Below the pieces are notes generated by a model that worked only from the letters and a program-made list of their open reading frames with translations, ran no database searches and was not told the origin of the DNA. DNA of 38,849 nucleotides, taken from an uncultured Bacilli bacterium (GTDB taxonomy: Bacteria; Bacillota_I; Bacilli_A; RF39; UBA660). The translations under genes were made by a program, and so were the position numbers. The DNA is taken from NCBI GenBank assembly GCA_947623665.1, contig CANQHJ010000004.1, positions 1 to 38,849 of the forward strand, written 5' to 3'. Positions 15,628-24,350 of this stretch are shown here, piece after piece. Position 1 is the stretch's first letter, and each line of letters begins with the position of its first letter.

Positions 15628-15805
15628 TTATTTTTTCTTTTTTCTTAGTTTCTTTTGGATGATATCAAAGATTGCTAAAACTGTCCAGAAAACTCCTGCT
15701 CCAAACATCTCTATTGCAAAAATATTCTACAAAAAACCAAATTGCTGCACATAATTGCCATAAAGAAGCTTCATATTCTTCACAGAATTCATTAAATTTT
15801 TTCAT
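15628..15805 (-). pseudogene. Small membrane-protein gene broken by one base
   Basis: ATG at 15805-15803 has a good SD (AAGGAGT, 7 nt away) and reads MKKFNEFCEEYEASLWQL, then CAAIWFFVEYF, and then drifts into a wrong frame and stops. Reading on in the other frame gives FAIEMFGAGVFWTVLAIFDI and then QKKLRKKKK before TAA at 15630-15628. Dropping one T from the five-base run TTTTT (15722-15718, minus strand) joins them into one 58-aa protein with a hydrophobic middle and a Lys-rich end. The total length of 178 nt is 3n+1, as expected for one extra base. Either a recent frameshift mutation, a slippage site or a sequencing error. The family is unknown. Confidence 0.65.
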
Positions 15806-15968
15806 TTTATGTACTCCTTCCATTACATTAATAGGTTAGTATCTGAGATAATTTGAATATCTCTTTTGATGATTTTTTCGTTATTATCCATCAACTAATC
15901 ACGCTTACATTATAACTAATTTGATTTAATAGCTTTACTTCATTATTTTAGTTTTATATTTCTATATT
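15806..15968 (-). other. Leader region of the broken small gene
   Basis: Non-coding except for a possible 22-codon ORF (15891-15823) whose stop overlaps an in-frame upstream ATG (TAATG) but which has no SD. TATAAT at 15914-15909 may be the -10 box. GAGATA/TATCTC (15845-15863) can form a short hairpin. Nothing else was seen before the Nudix gene. Confidence 0.35.
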
Positions 15969-16394
15969 TTACTTTAAATAATTAAATATCTCATCTGGAT
16001 ATATTTTTAATTCTTTATTTATAAATTTATCTATGTCTATCCACATTGCATCACTTTCACAATCATCATCAACTATATGATATATTTCTTTATAATCTTT
16101 TTTCTTTATATCAACATTATAAAACAATATCAATTCATGAGCATCTTTTCCATTATAAGTGAATATATTTTCAGCAATACCTAAAAATTCTCCTACACTA
16201 ATATCTATATTAAGTTCTTCTTTAAACTCTCTTTTTAATGCTTCTTTACTATTTTCTAAAAATTCAATACCTCCTCCTATGCATCTATAAAACACTTCAT
16301 CTTTTACTTCATCATATCCTTTACTAACTAATATTTTATTTTCTTTTGTTACTATACCTAGAACAATAGGTCTTATTTCTTTAAATTTATCCAT
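15969..16394 (-). CDS. Nudix hydrolase
   Basis: A 141-aa single-domain protein with the Nudix box GGIEFLENSKEALKREFKEE followed by LNI, which fits Gx5Ex7REUxEExxU with Asn instead of the usual Gly near the end. Nudix enzymes hydrolyse nucleoside diphosphates linked to another group; the substrate cannot be predicted. The opening EIRPIVLGIVTKENKILVSKG and the sequence HELILFYNVDI fit the ADP-ribose/NTP-type subgroup. SD GAGGAGG lies upstream, and the promoter contains TGTTATAAT. Confidence 0.88.
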   Translation of the reverse strand: MDKFKEIRPIVLGIVTKENKILVSKGYDEVKDEVFYRCIGGGIEFLENSKEALKREFKEELNIDISVGEFLGIAENIFTYNGKDAHELILFYNVDIKKKDYKEIYHIVDDDCESDAMWIDIDKFINKELKIYPDEIFNYLK

Positions 16395-16437
16395 AATTTA
16401 CTTTTCCTCCTCGAATTATTATTTTTCTTTACTAAAT

Positions 16438-16446
16438 ATTATAACA
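16438..16446 (-). promoter_or_regulatory. Extended -10 promoter of the Nudix gene
   Basis: TGTTATAAT (16446-16438), lying just after the terminator of the upstream ABC gene. No good -35 at 17 bp. Confidence 0.5.
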
Positions 16447-16450
16447 TTAA

Positions 16451-16480
16451 AAAGCAAATTTCAAAATTGAAATCTGCTTT
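16451..16480 (-). terminator. Terminator of the MacB-like ABC gene
   Basis: On the minus strand AAAGCAGATTTC pairs with GAAATTTGCTTT across AATTTT (one G-T pair), followed by TTAATG. It begins 5 nt after the stop codon. Confidence 0.7.
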
Positions 16481-16484
16481 CTTT

Positions 16485-18935
16485 TTATTCTGTTCTTAAA
16501 GCTTCAACTGGATCTTTCTTACTTGCTATCTTAGATGGTCTAGTTCCAGCAATTACAGTAAGTAATGTACTTAAAAGAATTAGAAGTACAGCACTTAATA
16601 ATGGTAAATGTGCAAGATGATCTGTTGCAACAAATTGAGCAGCAACTTTATTAATTATAAATGAGAATGCTAAACACATAATTACACCCATAGCACCAGC
16701 AACAAATCCTTCTATTACAGTTTCTGCTCTAAATACACGTTTAATATCTTTCTTAGAAGCACCAATTGCTCGTAAGATACCAATTTCTTTTGTTCTTTCA
16801 AGAACACTTATGTGAGTAATAATTGCAATCATTATACTTGATACTATTAAACTAATTGCAACAAATCCTATTAATACCATTGATACAATATTTACAATAG
16901 ATGTAATACTACCTATTAATGTTTTAAGTAAATCTGTATATGTAATAGTGTTTTCTTTATGTCCTTTGTTTTTTTGTTTTTTATTATATTTATTGATTAA
17001 TTTAACTATATTATCTTTAGAGTCAAAATCTTTTGGATATACATTAATTTTACTTGGTTTATCAATATTTACTATTCCAAGTTCATAACAAGTAGCATCA
17101 TATGTAAAAGTTTCATCAAAAGGAGCACTGGTTAAAACATTTATATCCTTGTTTTCTGTTTGTTCTTTATAAATATCAGTTTTTTCTATACTATTTATAA
17201 CATACTCTGTTAGGTCATGTGTATAACCAATTACATTACTATCACTAGTTGACTTTTTATTAAGTTGTAAAATTCCTACAACTTCCATATCAAGTCCATT
17301 ATTTACAATATCTTTCATTACTTCAGGATTAGTAGAATAATCTCTATAAATACCATTTTCTTTTCTATAATAATCAGTATTTAATACTAATTTATAATGT
17401 GTATTTAAAATATCATCATAATCATATTTTTCTTTTTTTAGTTTTCCTTTATTATCTAAAATACCTTTTAATTCATTACGATCTTTTATATCAAGAGCGT
17501 ATAAAACTGAATCAGGTACAACATCATTTTCATCTACTATAAGTACTAATTCATTATATTTTTTAGGATATCTTCCTGCAAGAACTTTATATCTATCTTT
17601 TCTTATTTCTTTATTTTCTAAGATTTCAGTAAATACAGGATCTGGTTTATCGTCTTCAAGTAAACTAGCAAACTCTCCTGTTGCGACATCATTTTTAACA
17701 TTAGCAAGATCATAAATACTAAAATTGTTTGGATTAGTTCTTACATAATCACTATGTTTTGTAGAATAAATTTGCAAGTCTAGATTATAACCATATTGAA
17801 TTTCAGATGCATTCTTTTTAAACTCTTTTGAAGAATCTATATATTTTTTAAATTCCTCTAGGTTATTTTGTTTTACTTTTCCCTCTGTTAAGGATTTGAT
17901 TTGTGAATGTATATCATCACTTGAACATATTTTTCCTTTAGGACATTTTGTTTTATCACTATCAAATACACCATCTGTTAGCATTTCAGTTAAATTTACA
18001 GATTGTTCTTCTATTGCAAGTGGGAAATCTGTAAGGGAGTCTCTTTCTTTGCTAGTTACAAAAGCTGCGACTCCATTTGAAAGAGAAAGAATTAAAGCTA
18101 TTCCTATTATTCCCATACTACCAGCAAATGCAGTTAGGAATGTTCTACCCTTTTTAGTCATTAAGTTATTAAATGAAAGTGCAAGAGATGCCCAAAATGA
18201 CATTGATGTTTTTTCAGTTTTTCTGTTTTCTATAATTTCTTCTTTTTCATGTTTCTCATCATAAGGATTAGTATCATTTAGTATAACTCCATCTTTTAAC
18301 TCTACTATTCTTGTTGAATACTCATGAGCAAGATCTGGGTTGTGAGTAACCATTATTACAAGCTTATCTTCAGCAATTTCTTTTAAAATTTTCATTATTT
18401 GAACACTGGTATGTGAATCAAGTGCTCCAGTTGGCTCATCTGCCAAAATAATATCTGGATCATTTACAAGAGCACGAGCTATTGCAACTCTTTGCATTTG
18501 ACCACCTGATAATTGATTTGGTCTTTTATCAATATGTTCTTTTAGTCCAACCTTAGTTAAAGCCTTAATTGCTTTTTCTCTTCTTTCTTTTTTAGGTATT
18601 CCTGATAAAGTTAGTGCAAGTTCAACATTTGCAAGTATAGTTTGATGAGTAATAAGATTATAACTTTGGAAAATGAAACCTACTCTATGGTTTCTATAAC
18701 TATCCCAGTTTTTATCTTTATACTGTTTAGTTGAAACTCCTTCTATAATTAAATTACCTTCATCATAATGATCAAGTCCACCAATAATATTTAAAAGTGT
18801 AGTCTTACCACTACCACTTTGACCAAGAATAGATACAAATTCGTTTTGTCTGAAATTTATACTTATACCTTTCAGCACATGTTGTTTATTTGTTCCAACT
18901 TGATAACTTTTATGAATTTTTTTTAATTCTAACAT
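16485..18935 (-). CDS. MacB-like ABC transporter, fused ATPase and FtsX-type permease
   Basis: An 816-aa protein that joins the two subunits. The ATPase (1-230) has Walker A GQSGSGKTT, signature LSGGQMQR, Walker B IILADEPTGALD and the switch MVTHN, all of the LolD/MacB type. A membrane segment at about 262-295 (FAGSMGIIGIALILSLSNGV) follows, then a large extracytoplasmic domain (about 300-640), and three further membrane segments with the FtsX core VLERTKEIGILRAIGASKKD. Such transporters use mechanotransmission to act on peptides, lipids or envelope stress rather than moving solutes through a channel. Monocistronic with SD AGAGG. No partner adaptor gene is nearby, and the substrate is unknown. 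Confidence 0.9.
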   Translation of the reverse strand: MLELKKIHKSYQVGTNKQHVLKGISINFRQNEFVSILGQSGSGKTTLLNIIGGLDHYDEGNLIIEGVSTKQYKDKNWDSYRNHRVGFIFQSYNLITHQTILANVELALTLSGIPKKERREKAIKALTKVGLKEHIDKRPNQLSGGQMQRVAIARALVNDPDIILADEPTGALDSHTSVQIMKILKEIAEDKLVIMVTHNPDLAHEYSTRIVELKDGVILNDTNPYDEKHEKEEIIENRKTEKTSMSFWASLALSFNNLMTKKGRTFLTAFAGSMGIIGIALILSLSNGVAAFVTSKERDSLTDFPLAIEEQSVNLTEMLTDGVFDSDKTKCPKGKICSSDDIHSQIKSLTEGKVKQNNLEEFKKYIDSSKEFKKNASEIQYGYNLDLQIYSTKHSDYVRTNPNNFSIYDLANVKNDVATGEFASLLEDDKPDPVFTEILENKEIRKDRYKVLAGRYPKKYNELVLIVDENDVVPDSVLYALDIKDRNELKGILDNKGKLKKEKYDYDDILNTHYKLVLNTDYYRKENGIYRDYSTNPEVMKDIVNNGLDMEVVGILQLNKKSTSDSNVIGYTHDLTEYVINSIEKTDIYKEQTENKDINVLTSAPFDETFTYDATCYELGIVNIDKPSKINVYPKDFDSKDNIVKLINKYNKKQKNKGHKENTITYTDLLKTLIGSITSIVNIVSMVLIGFVAISLIVSSIMIAIITHISVLERTKEIGILRAIGASKKDIKRVFRAETVIEGFVAGAMGVIMCLAFSFIINKVAAQFVATDHLAHLPLLSAVLLILLSTLLTVIAGTRPSKIASKKDPVEALRTE

Positions 18936-18972
18936 AAATTACCTCTTTCTAATATATTTTATTTATAAATTA

Positions 18973-18994
18973 AGAGTGGTAAAAAAACCACTCT
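18973..18994 (-). terminator. Hairpin after the second CPBP gene
   Basis: AGAGTGGT (18973-18980) pairs with ACCACTCT (18987-18994) around a run of A (T on the minus strand). The tail TAATTTAT is only moderately T-rich in the minus direction. Confidence 0.55.
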
Positions 18995-18999
18995 AGTTT

Positions 19000-19821
19000 T
19001 TATGATTCTTTAAATAGTCCATATTCTGGTACTTTTAGTTGTTTTACAATTTTTATTGCTTTAATTAATGCTGGAAGATACAAAATAAACATAACTAGAT
19101 AACCAAGTGTCATCATGTTACCAGCAGTTCCAGATTGTACATATCCTCCTCTTTGTGATACTACAAATATAAGTCCTTGAAATGCAAAGAAATCATTTAA
19201 AGCATGAACAAAAGAAATACCCCAGAAATTTTTTGTTTTTAAATATATTGCAGATAAAAGTATTCCAAATATTCCTGTTTGTAGTATTTTTCCTATTGTT
19301 TGAAGGATTCCTGTTAAATCATAATTTCCACCAAAAATGTAATTTGTAACATGGAAAGTTCCAAACACAAGTGAAGATACTAAAATTGCAATCCATACTC
19401 CACTACGAGTCTTTCCTGTTTTTCTAAGTATTCCATGAAGTAATACTCCTCTAAACATACTTTCTTCAAATACTCCTATTGTAAGAGCAAATAAGAAGTA
19501 AGAAATTTCTTTTGTTATAAAATTGCTTGGAATATTATTTTTTGAAATTGCTACACCTATTGAACCAATTGCAGGTAATGCAGCAATTACTAAAAAGAAT
19601 AAACCAATAAGAACTGACCATCCAAACTTTTTAACATTTGAAAATGATTTTCCTGCTCCCATCATTGCCATAATACCAATCATGATAGCACTCAAAGCAA
19701 TACGTATTAAACTTTGTGATAAATTATCATTTCCATAAGGAAGATAATAAATTCCACAATATCCAATTACCATTCCTATAATTGCAACTATAATTGGTTG
19801 TTTTCTTATTTTTTCCACCAT
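19000..19821 (-). CDS. CPBP-family intramembrane protease
   Basis: A 273-aa polytopic protein with about eight hydrophobic segments. Conserved sites: FEESMFRGVLLHG (EExxxR), FGTFHVTNY (FxxxH) and FVHALNDFF (HxxxND). It is better conserved than the shorter CPBP protein at 5292 and resembles the type II CAAX/bacteriocin-immunity proteases. I start at ATG 19821 because GAGGTG is 7 nt upstream; an upstream in-frame start near 19848 overlaps the -10 box. It is transcribed alone and lies next to the ABC gene without clear cotranscription. Confidence 0.88.
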   Translation of the reverse strand: MVEKIRKQPIIVAIIGMVIGYCGIYYLPYGNDNLSQSLIRIALSAIMIGIMAMMGAGKSFSNVKKFGWSVLIGLFFLVIAALPAIGSIGVAISKNNIPSNFITKEISYFLFALTIGVFEESMFRGVLLHGILRKTGKTRSGVWIAILVSSLVFGTFHVTNYIFGGNYDLTGILQTIGKILQTGIFGILLSAIYLKTKNFWGISFVHALNDFFAFQGLIFVVSQRGGYVQSGTAGNMMTLGYLVMFILYLPALIKAIKIVKQLKVPEYGLFKES

Positions 19822-19848
19822 AAATATACACCTCTTTTCTATAGCCAC

Positions 19849-19857
19849 ATTATAGCA
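19849..19857 (-). promoter_or_regulatory. Extended -10 promoter of the second CPBP gene
   Basis: TGCTATAAT (19857-19849). The predicted start near 19842 gives a leader of about 20 nt. No -35 consensus. Confidence 0.6.
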
Positions 19858-19893
19858 TATTCTGTAGTTTATTAAAAGATTATAAAATTAAAC

Positions 19894-19918
19894 TGTCCAA
19901 CTTTTGGGGTTCAGTTCA
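19894..19918. mobile_element. Orphan terminal repeat resembling an IS3-family (IS150 group) end
   Basis: The 25 bases TGTCCAACTTTTGGGG plus TTCAGTTCA read on the minus strand as TGAACTGAACCCC plus AAAAGTTGGACA, close to the termini of IS150-group elements as I remember them (TGnACTG-ACCCC-AAAGTTGGACA). No second end and no transposase lie in the window. The same bases can fold (AACTG/CAGTT with an inner CC/GG) before TTTAATTTT, so it may now serve as terminator of the kinase gene, whose stop is 5 nt away. Confidence 0.4.
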
Positions 19919-19923
19919 ATTTT

Positions 19924-21153
19924 TTATCTCTTTTGTCTAAAATTAATTATAAAAGTAGTATATCCATTGTTTGATGATGCTTTAATTTTTCCATTATGAT
20001 TTTCTACTATGTTTTTAGCAATTGAAAGACCTAGACCATATCTGTTATCTTTTCTATTTCTAGATTTATCTTCTCTATAAAATCTTTCAAATATTTTTTC
20101 TCTATTTTCTTTTTTGATTTCTTCTCCTTCATTGATAACTTCTATTGTAATATTATTTTTATCTTGATAAAGGTTTACTGTTATAATACTTTTTTCTATA
20201 CCATGTTTAATAGCATTATCAACTAATACTGAAATTAATTCATCTATTTCATTTTCATTACATAAAAACATTACATTACTTTTTATATTTGTTGTGATAT
20301 TTATATTTTTATCATAAGCAAGACTTTCAAAAGTCATTGTTTTCTTTTCTATTATTTTAGATAAATTATTTAATTTGAAGTTTTCTTGTTTTACAAATTC
20401 TGATTTTGATAAATCAAGTAATCTAGTAATTAAGTTATTCATTCTTTCACTTTCATCTTTTACGTTATTTAACCATTTTTCATTCTTTTTATTTGAATCT
20501 ATACAATCAATACTAGCTATAATTACTGAAAGTGGTGTTTTTAATTCATGGGATGCACTGGTGATAAAATCTTTTTGTTTATTAAAACTTTCTTCTACTG
20601 GTTTAGTTATCCAATCTGTTATTTTTTTGGATATAATAAATATTAATACTTCACTTATTATTAATATTATTAATGATTTTAATAAGGTCATTAATAATCT
20701 ATCTCTAATTAAGGTAGTATCTACAATTACAAGGGATATTCCATAATTAAAATTATAAGCAATACTATTAAAATATAGAGAGCCTATTTTTATTTGACTT
20801 TGATTTTCTTCTTCTAATATTTTTTTAGCTTTTGATAAAACTTCCTTATCAAAATCATAATCATTATGACTAATTTTACCAGTTATATTATTATTTTCAT
20901 CTAATAATATTGTATAAACATTATAATTCATTATAAGACGATTATTTAAATCTTTTTTTAATTTTCTATCTGGAATATCATTATTTGGTAAATCATCATG
21001 ATTTATAAATCTTCTCATACGTGTTAAATTATCTTCTACTCCTAAATATTCTTGTTTATATATTTGATGGTTAAATGCAATAACAGATAAAATTATAAAT
21101 AAAGAAAGTATAGAAAAGACTGTATAAAATATTTTATTTCTTAGATTCTTCAT
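19924..21153 (-). CDS. Sensor histidine kinase
   Basis: A 409-aa membrane kinase. Segment 1 (about 8-28) and segment 2 (about 155-175) flank an extracytoplasmic sensor domain of about 125 residues with no family I recognise. The cytoplasmic part has a HisKA domain with H202 (SASHELKTPL), an N box (LVDNAIKHG), and ATP-lid motifs RYGLGLSIAKN. It would autophosphorylate and pass the phosphate to the regulator encoded directly upstream, whose gene overlaps it by 20 nt. The arylsulfotransferase gene lies ahead of both. Confidence 0.93.
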   Translation of the reverse strand: MKNLRNKIFYTVFSILSLFIILSVIAFNHQIYKQEYLGVEDNLTRMRRFINHDDLPNNDIPDRKLKKDLNNRLIMNYNVYTILLDENNNITGKISHNDYDFDKEVLSKAKKILEEENQSQIKIGSLYFNSIAYNFNYGISLVIVDTTLIRDRLLMTLLKSLIILIISEVLIFIISKKITDWITKPVEESFNKQKDFITSASHELKTPLSVIIASIDCIDSNKKNEKWLNNVKDESERMNNLITRLLDLSKSEFVKQENFKLNNLSKIIEKKTMTFESLAYDKNINITTNIKSNVMFLCNENEIDELISVLVDNAIKHGIEKSIITVNLYQDKNNITIEVINEGEEIKKENREKIFERFYREDKSRNRKDNRYGLGLSIAKNIVENHNGKIKASSNNGYTTFIINFRQKR

Positions 21154-21820
21154 TTTCTACCACCATTTTATATCCTAATCCTCTAATTGACTTTATATTT
21201 ACGTTCGATTCAATAATTTTTAATTTCTTTCTTATGAATGATAAATAAGCTTCTAAGTTATTTGATTCAAAACTAGAATCTATTCCCCATACTTTATCAT
21301 ATATTTGTTCTTTAGAAATTATTTGATTAGGATTGTTCATAAAGTATTCTAAGAGTAAGAATTCTCTATATGGAATATCAATAGATTCATTATGACATCT
21401 TAAAATTGAATTTCTTAAATCTAATGTTAAGTCATTAAATTCTATAATATCTTTTACTTTGGTGTTATTTCTAAGTTGGGCATTTACTCTGGCAATTAAC
21501 TCTTCAATATGAAAAGGTTTTGTTACATAGTCGTTTGCTCCACCTTCGAATCCTGATAGTTTATCATCAAGAGTGCTTTTAGCCGTTAGCATAATAACTT
21601 TAGAGGTAATATTTTCTTTTTTTAATTTATATAAAATATCCATACCATTTATTTTAGGAAGCATAATATCTAAAATGATTAAATCATAGGCATTAGTTAG
21701 AGCATTATAAAGTCCTTCTTCTCCATCTAGACAAATATCTACTTCATATTTTTCTTTTTTTAATTTAGTAGAGATTATATCTGCAAGTGAATATTCATCT
21801 TCAATAACTAAAATTCTCAT
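21134..21820 (-). CDS. OmpR/PhoB-family response regulator
   Basis: A 228-aa regulator: receiver domain with acidic pocket E7/D8, phospho-acceptor D51 (LIILDIMLP), T79 and K101 (VTKPFH), then a winged-helix DNA-binding domain (about 130-225) with EQIYDKVWG and RGLGYKM. The last codons overlap the kinase gene. It starts 17 nt after the arylsulfotransferase gene and probably shares its transcript, with an AGGAGG-type SD. Candidate targets are the operon's own promoter region; no direct repeat is clear enough to call. Confidence 0.95.
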   Translation of the reverse strand: MRILVIEDEYSLADIISTKLKKEKYEVDICLDGEEGLYNALTNAYDLIILDIMLPKINGMDILYKLKKENITSKVIMLTAKSTLDDKLSGFEGGANDYVTKPFHIEELIARVNAQLRNNTKVKDIIEFNDLTLDLRNSILRCHNESIDIPYREFLLLEYFMNNPNQIISKEQIYDKVWGIDSSFESNNLEAYLSFIRKKLKIIESNVNIKSIRGLGYKMVVENEESKK

Positions 21821-21837
21821 ATTACACCTCCTATTTT

Positions 21838-23502
21838 TTATTTAAACCAGAAATTATTAAAATCATATTTTAGAACACGATAGACCATATATTTATTCAT
21901 TTTAGCAGTATATTTTCTAATTAAATTATGTTCTTTATCGTATTCTGCGAATATTCCTTGTGTTCCGGAATCTGTTATTATATTGTTATTAGACATTGTC
22001 TGTACACTACTAACAATTCCTGAATATTCTACTGGAAAACTATCTACAAGTTCAAAAGTTTTTTCATTTTCATTTACTTTATATACATAGTAGTATGACT
22101 CGTCTCCTTTAAATGGATTATTATTTTCTATACCAATAGTTTTATAATCAAATTTAGGTTGACTGTTTGATACTCCATAGTTATTATCAAAAAACGTTAA
22201 ATAGAATTCTCCATCTTCTTCTCCTTTTGTATATCTTACACTATGTTGTCCAGCATGTATTTTAAAGTCTCCTACTTGATTAAATACTAAATCAGCAAAT
22301 TCTGTATCTTTCCAAAATTCTTTATTTGATAAGATATATTCTACTTTAGGATTTTCTAAAATGTTAGATACTTTTATTATAGAAGAAGTTTCTCTACTAC
22401 TTAAGAATACATCTCCATCTACATATTCAATAGAGTTTAGATGTAACCAATCTAGTCCATCTTCTCCTTCATCTCTTTGGCTCTTAGTATCTAGAGTACA
22501 AGTTTCTACATAACTTTTAAATATATCTTCAAAGTCAACTAGTTCTGTTACTTTACCAGTTTTTCTATCTATTTTTATAATACAATCTTCTTCTGTTTCC
22601 TTTTTAGTGTTGTTGGCAAGAACTAAAATATTTCCATCTTTATCAAAAGTATAATCATGATGAAGTTGATAATTACCAGTACGATAAATTTTTGTAACAC
22701 GTCCTAGATTGTTGATTTCTGCAATTTTTTTCTGAGAAATACTAAAATACATTTTGTCATCATCAAATAAAATTCTATGAGCTCTATATCCTATTATTGG
22801 AGTTTCACTTCTAAGTATTCCATCATTGTCATATAATGCAAGATAATCTTTTTCATCAGAATCATTACCTAACATTGTGAAAAGTCCATTACTTAACTCT
22901 TCTGTACTTTCTCCATTTTCTACTTTTAATTTTTTCTCTCCTAAAACTTTTTCTTTTTCTAAATTAATATTAAATGAGTAACTTTTATTTTTATCATTAG
23001 TAGATATATCAATACTTACTTTATTTTGCTTTTCTGGTGAGAGTCCTATTAACTGATAAGCACTTTTATCATCTTTGTCTACTAGTGTTTTAGAAAAATC
23101 ATTAATATTTTTATTAGATGATTTAACTGTATATTTTAAATCATTAAAACTTTCACTTTCTTTAAAATAAACATTTACACTTAATTCATTTGTACCATAA
23201 GGGTTATAAAAAACTATATAGTCATCTTTCATGGATTCAATAAATGTATTTATTTTTTCATCTACTACTTGTTGAAATTTTAAATTATAAATAGAAATAT
23301 TATCATCTTTTTTTACTCTATAAATATTTTTACCTAAAGAGTTATCTTTTATAATATTTACATTTTTTCTAATCCAATCAATATCCTTTACATTATCTTT
23401 TAATATTTTCTTATCTAAAAATAATATAGATACTCCTAATACAATTATTATTAATAAAAATTTTATTACTGTAGTTATTTTTTGTTTTGTCTCTTCTTTC
23501 AT
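21838..23502 (-). CDS. Membrane-anchored aryl-sulfate sulfotransferase (ASST family)
   Basis: ASST moves a sulfuryl group from one phenolic sulfate to another phenol without PAPS, through a sulfohistidine. The 554-aa protein has one N-terminal membrane segment (about 14-30), a family N-terminal beta domain, and a six-bladed propeller. Residues matching the active site of the E. coli enzyme are present: HH281-282 (YQLHHDYTF), H354 (DWLHLNSIEY), R370 (FLSSRETSS) and the sulfate-accepting H420 (HAGQHSVRY). The Gram-positive version is tethered outside the membrane instead of being periplasmic; no dsbL/dsbI-like partner is nearby. It is the first gene of an operon with the response regulator and kinase. 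Confidence 0.9.
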   Translation of the reverse strand: MKEETKQKITTVIKFLLIIIVLGVSILFLDKKILKDNVKDIDWIRKNVNIIKDNSLGKNIYRVKKDDNISIYNLKFQQVVDEKINTFIESMKDDYIVFYNPYGTNELSVNVYFKESESFNDLKYTVKSSNKNINDFSKTLVDKDDKSAYQLIGLSPEKQNKVSIDISTNDKNKSYSFNINLEKEKVLGEKKLKVENGESTEELSNGLFTMLGNDSDEKDYLALYDNDGILRSETPIIGYRAHRILFDDDKMYFSISQKKIAEINNLGRVTKIYRTGNYQLHHDYTFDKDGNILVLANNTKKETEEDCIIKIDRKTGKVTELVDFEDIFKSYVETCTLDTKSQRDEGEDGLDWLHLNSIEYVDGDVFLSSRETSSIIKVSNILENPKVEYILSNKEFWKDTEFADLVFNQVGDFKIHAGQHSVRYTKGEEDGEFYLTFFDNNYGVSNSQPKFDYKTIGIENNNPFKGDESYYYVYKVNENEKTFELVDSFPVEYSGIVSSVQTMSNNNIITDSGTQGIFAEYDKEHNLIRKYTAKMNKYMVYRVLKYDFNNFWFK

Positions 23503-23570
23503 GTTTTCCTCCTAAAATTCATTTATTTATTACTAAATATCATATGAATATTAAAGAAAGATTAAAAAGT

Positions 23571-24239
23571 TTATTTTTTTTCTGTAAATTTGTAACTTTC
23601 TATTATGTAATTTATTATTTCTTTATCTTTTATAGTATCATCTAAAACTATAGTTATCCAATGTTTTTTATTCATGTGATAGGCTTTATAAAAACCTTTT
23701 CTTTTTAATAGCTTTAATATTTCATCTTGGTCTAATTTAATATTAAGTATTTCTACTTCTTTATTTTGATTATCTAATTTATTTTTATTTATTTTCATTA
23801 TTAAAGCATACCATTTACCGTTTTTGGGATTTCTAAATACTCCAATATCTTTTGAGGTTTTAAAAATAAATTCTGGGTAATCATTATATTTTTTTATTAT
23901 ATTTTCTACTAATCTATTTGCTTGATTAGATATAAAATATTTGTTATTTGTACAATTTCTTTTTATATCAATTAAAAAGTTTTTATACTCTTCTCTTATT
24001 TTATTTACAAATTCACCATTTTGACTTTCTATTTTATGATTTATATATTCTTCATTAAAAGATAAGTCATACATTTTTCCTGTTATATTTTTATTTTCTA
24101 TTTCTATATCAATACGAAAAGTATTATTTAAGATGTTTTTAGATATTTTATATTTATCTTTTTCTTTAGTAAAACCAAATGAAATTAGTTTTTCATCTAT
24201 TATTTCACTCTTTTTAAATATTTCTTTTTCTATATCCAT
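23571..24239 (-). CDS. MmcQ/YjbR-like protein with an N-terminal extension
   Basis: 222 aa. The C-terminal half (about 115-222) matches the YjbR/MmcQ fold: GVFRNPKNGKWYALIMKINK, LNIKLDQDEILKLL, GFYKAYHMNKKHWITIVLDD and IINYIIESYKF. The family has a DNA-binding-like (CyaY) fold; its role is unknown. The first 110 residues are a charged extra domain seen in longer Firmicute members. It is transcribed alone, divergently from the PepSY gene, with SD AGAGG and a TATAAT at 24261-24256. Confidence 0.83.
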   Translation of the reverse strand: MDIEKEIFKKSEIIDEKLISFGFTKEKDKYKISKNILNNTFRIDIEIENKNITGKMYDLSFNEEYINHKIESQNGEFVNKIREEYKNFLIDIKRNCTNNKYFISNQANRLVENIIKKYNDYPEFIFKTSKDIGVFRNPKNGKWYALIMKINKNKLDNQNKEVEILNIKLDQDEILKLLKRKGFYKAYHMNKKHWITIVLDDTIKDKEIINYIIESYKFTEKK

Positions 24240-24303
24240 AATTTATAAACCTCTTATTATATTTTACTATTTTTCTTTTTTTATCTCAATAATTTCTAGA
24301 TAA

Positions 24304-24332
24304 TTGAATATTATAAATTAATGTGGTAGTAT
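24304..24332 (+). promoter_or_regulatory. Promoter of the double-PepSY gene
   Basis: TTGAAT (24304-24309), 17 bp, TAGTAT (24327-24332) with TG-G in front. TATTAT at 24330-24335 is an overlapping alternative. The start lies near 24339-24342, at the SD GGAGGAG. Confidence 0.5.
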
Positions 24333-24350
24333 TATGCTATGGAGGAGATT

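Noticed and set aside
15823-15891. A 22-codon minus-strand ORF upstream of the broken small gene, stop overlapping ATG
   Set aside because: No SD and no recognisable leader-peptide pattern; a frame of this length arises by chance in such DNA. Kept only as a note on that leader.
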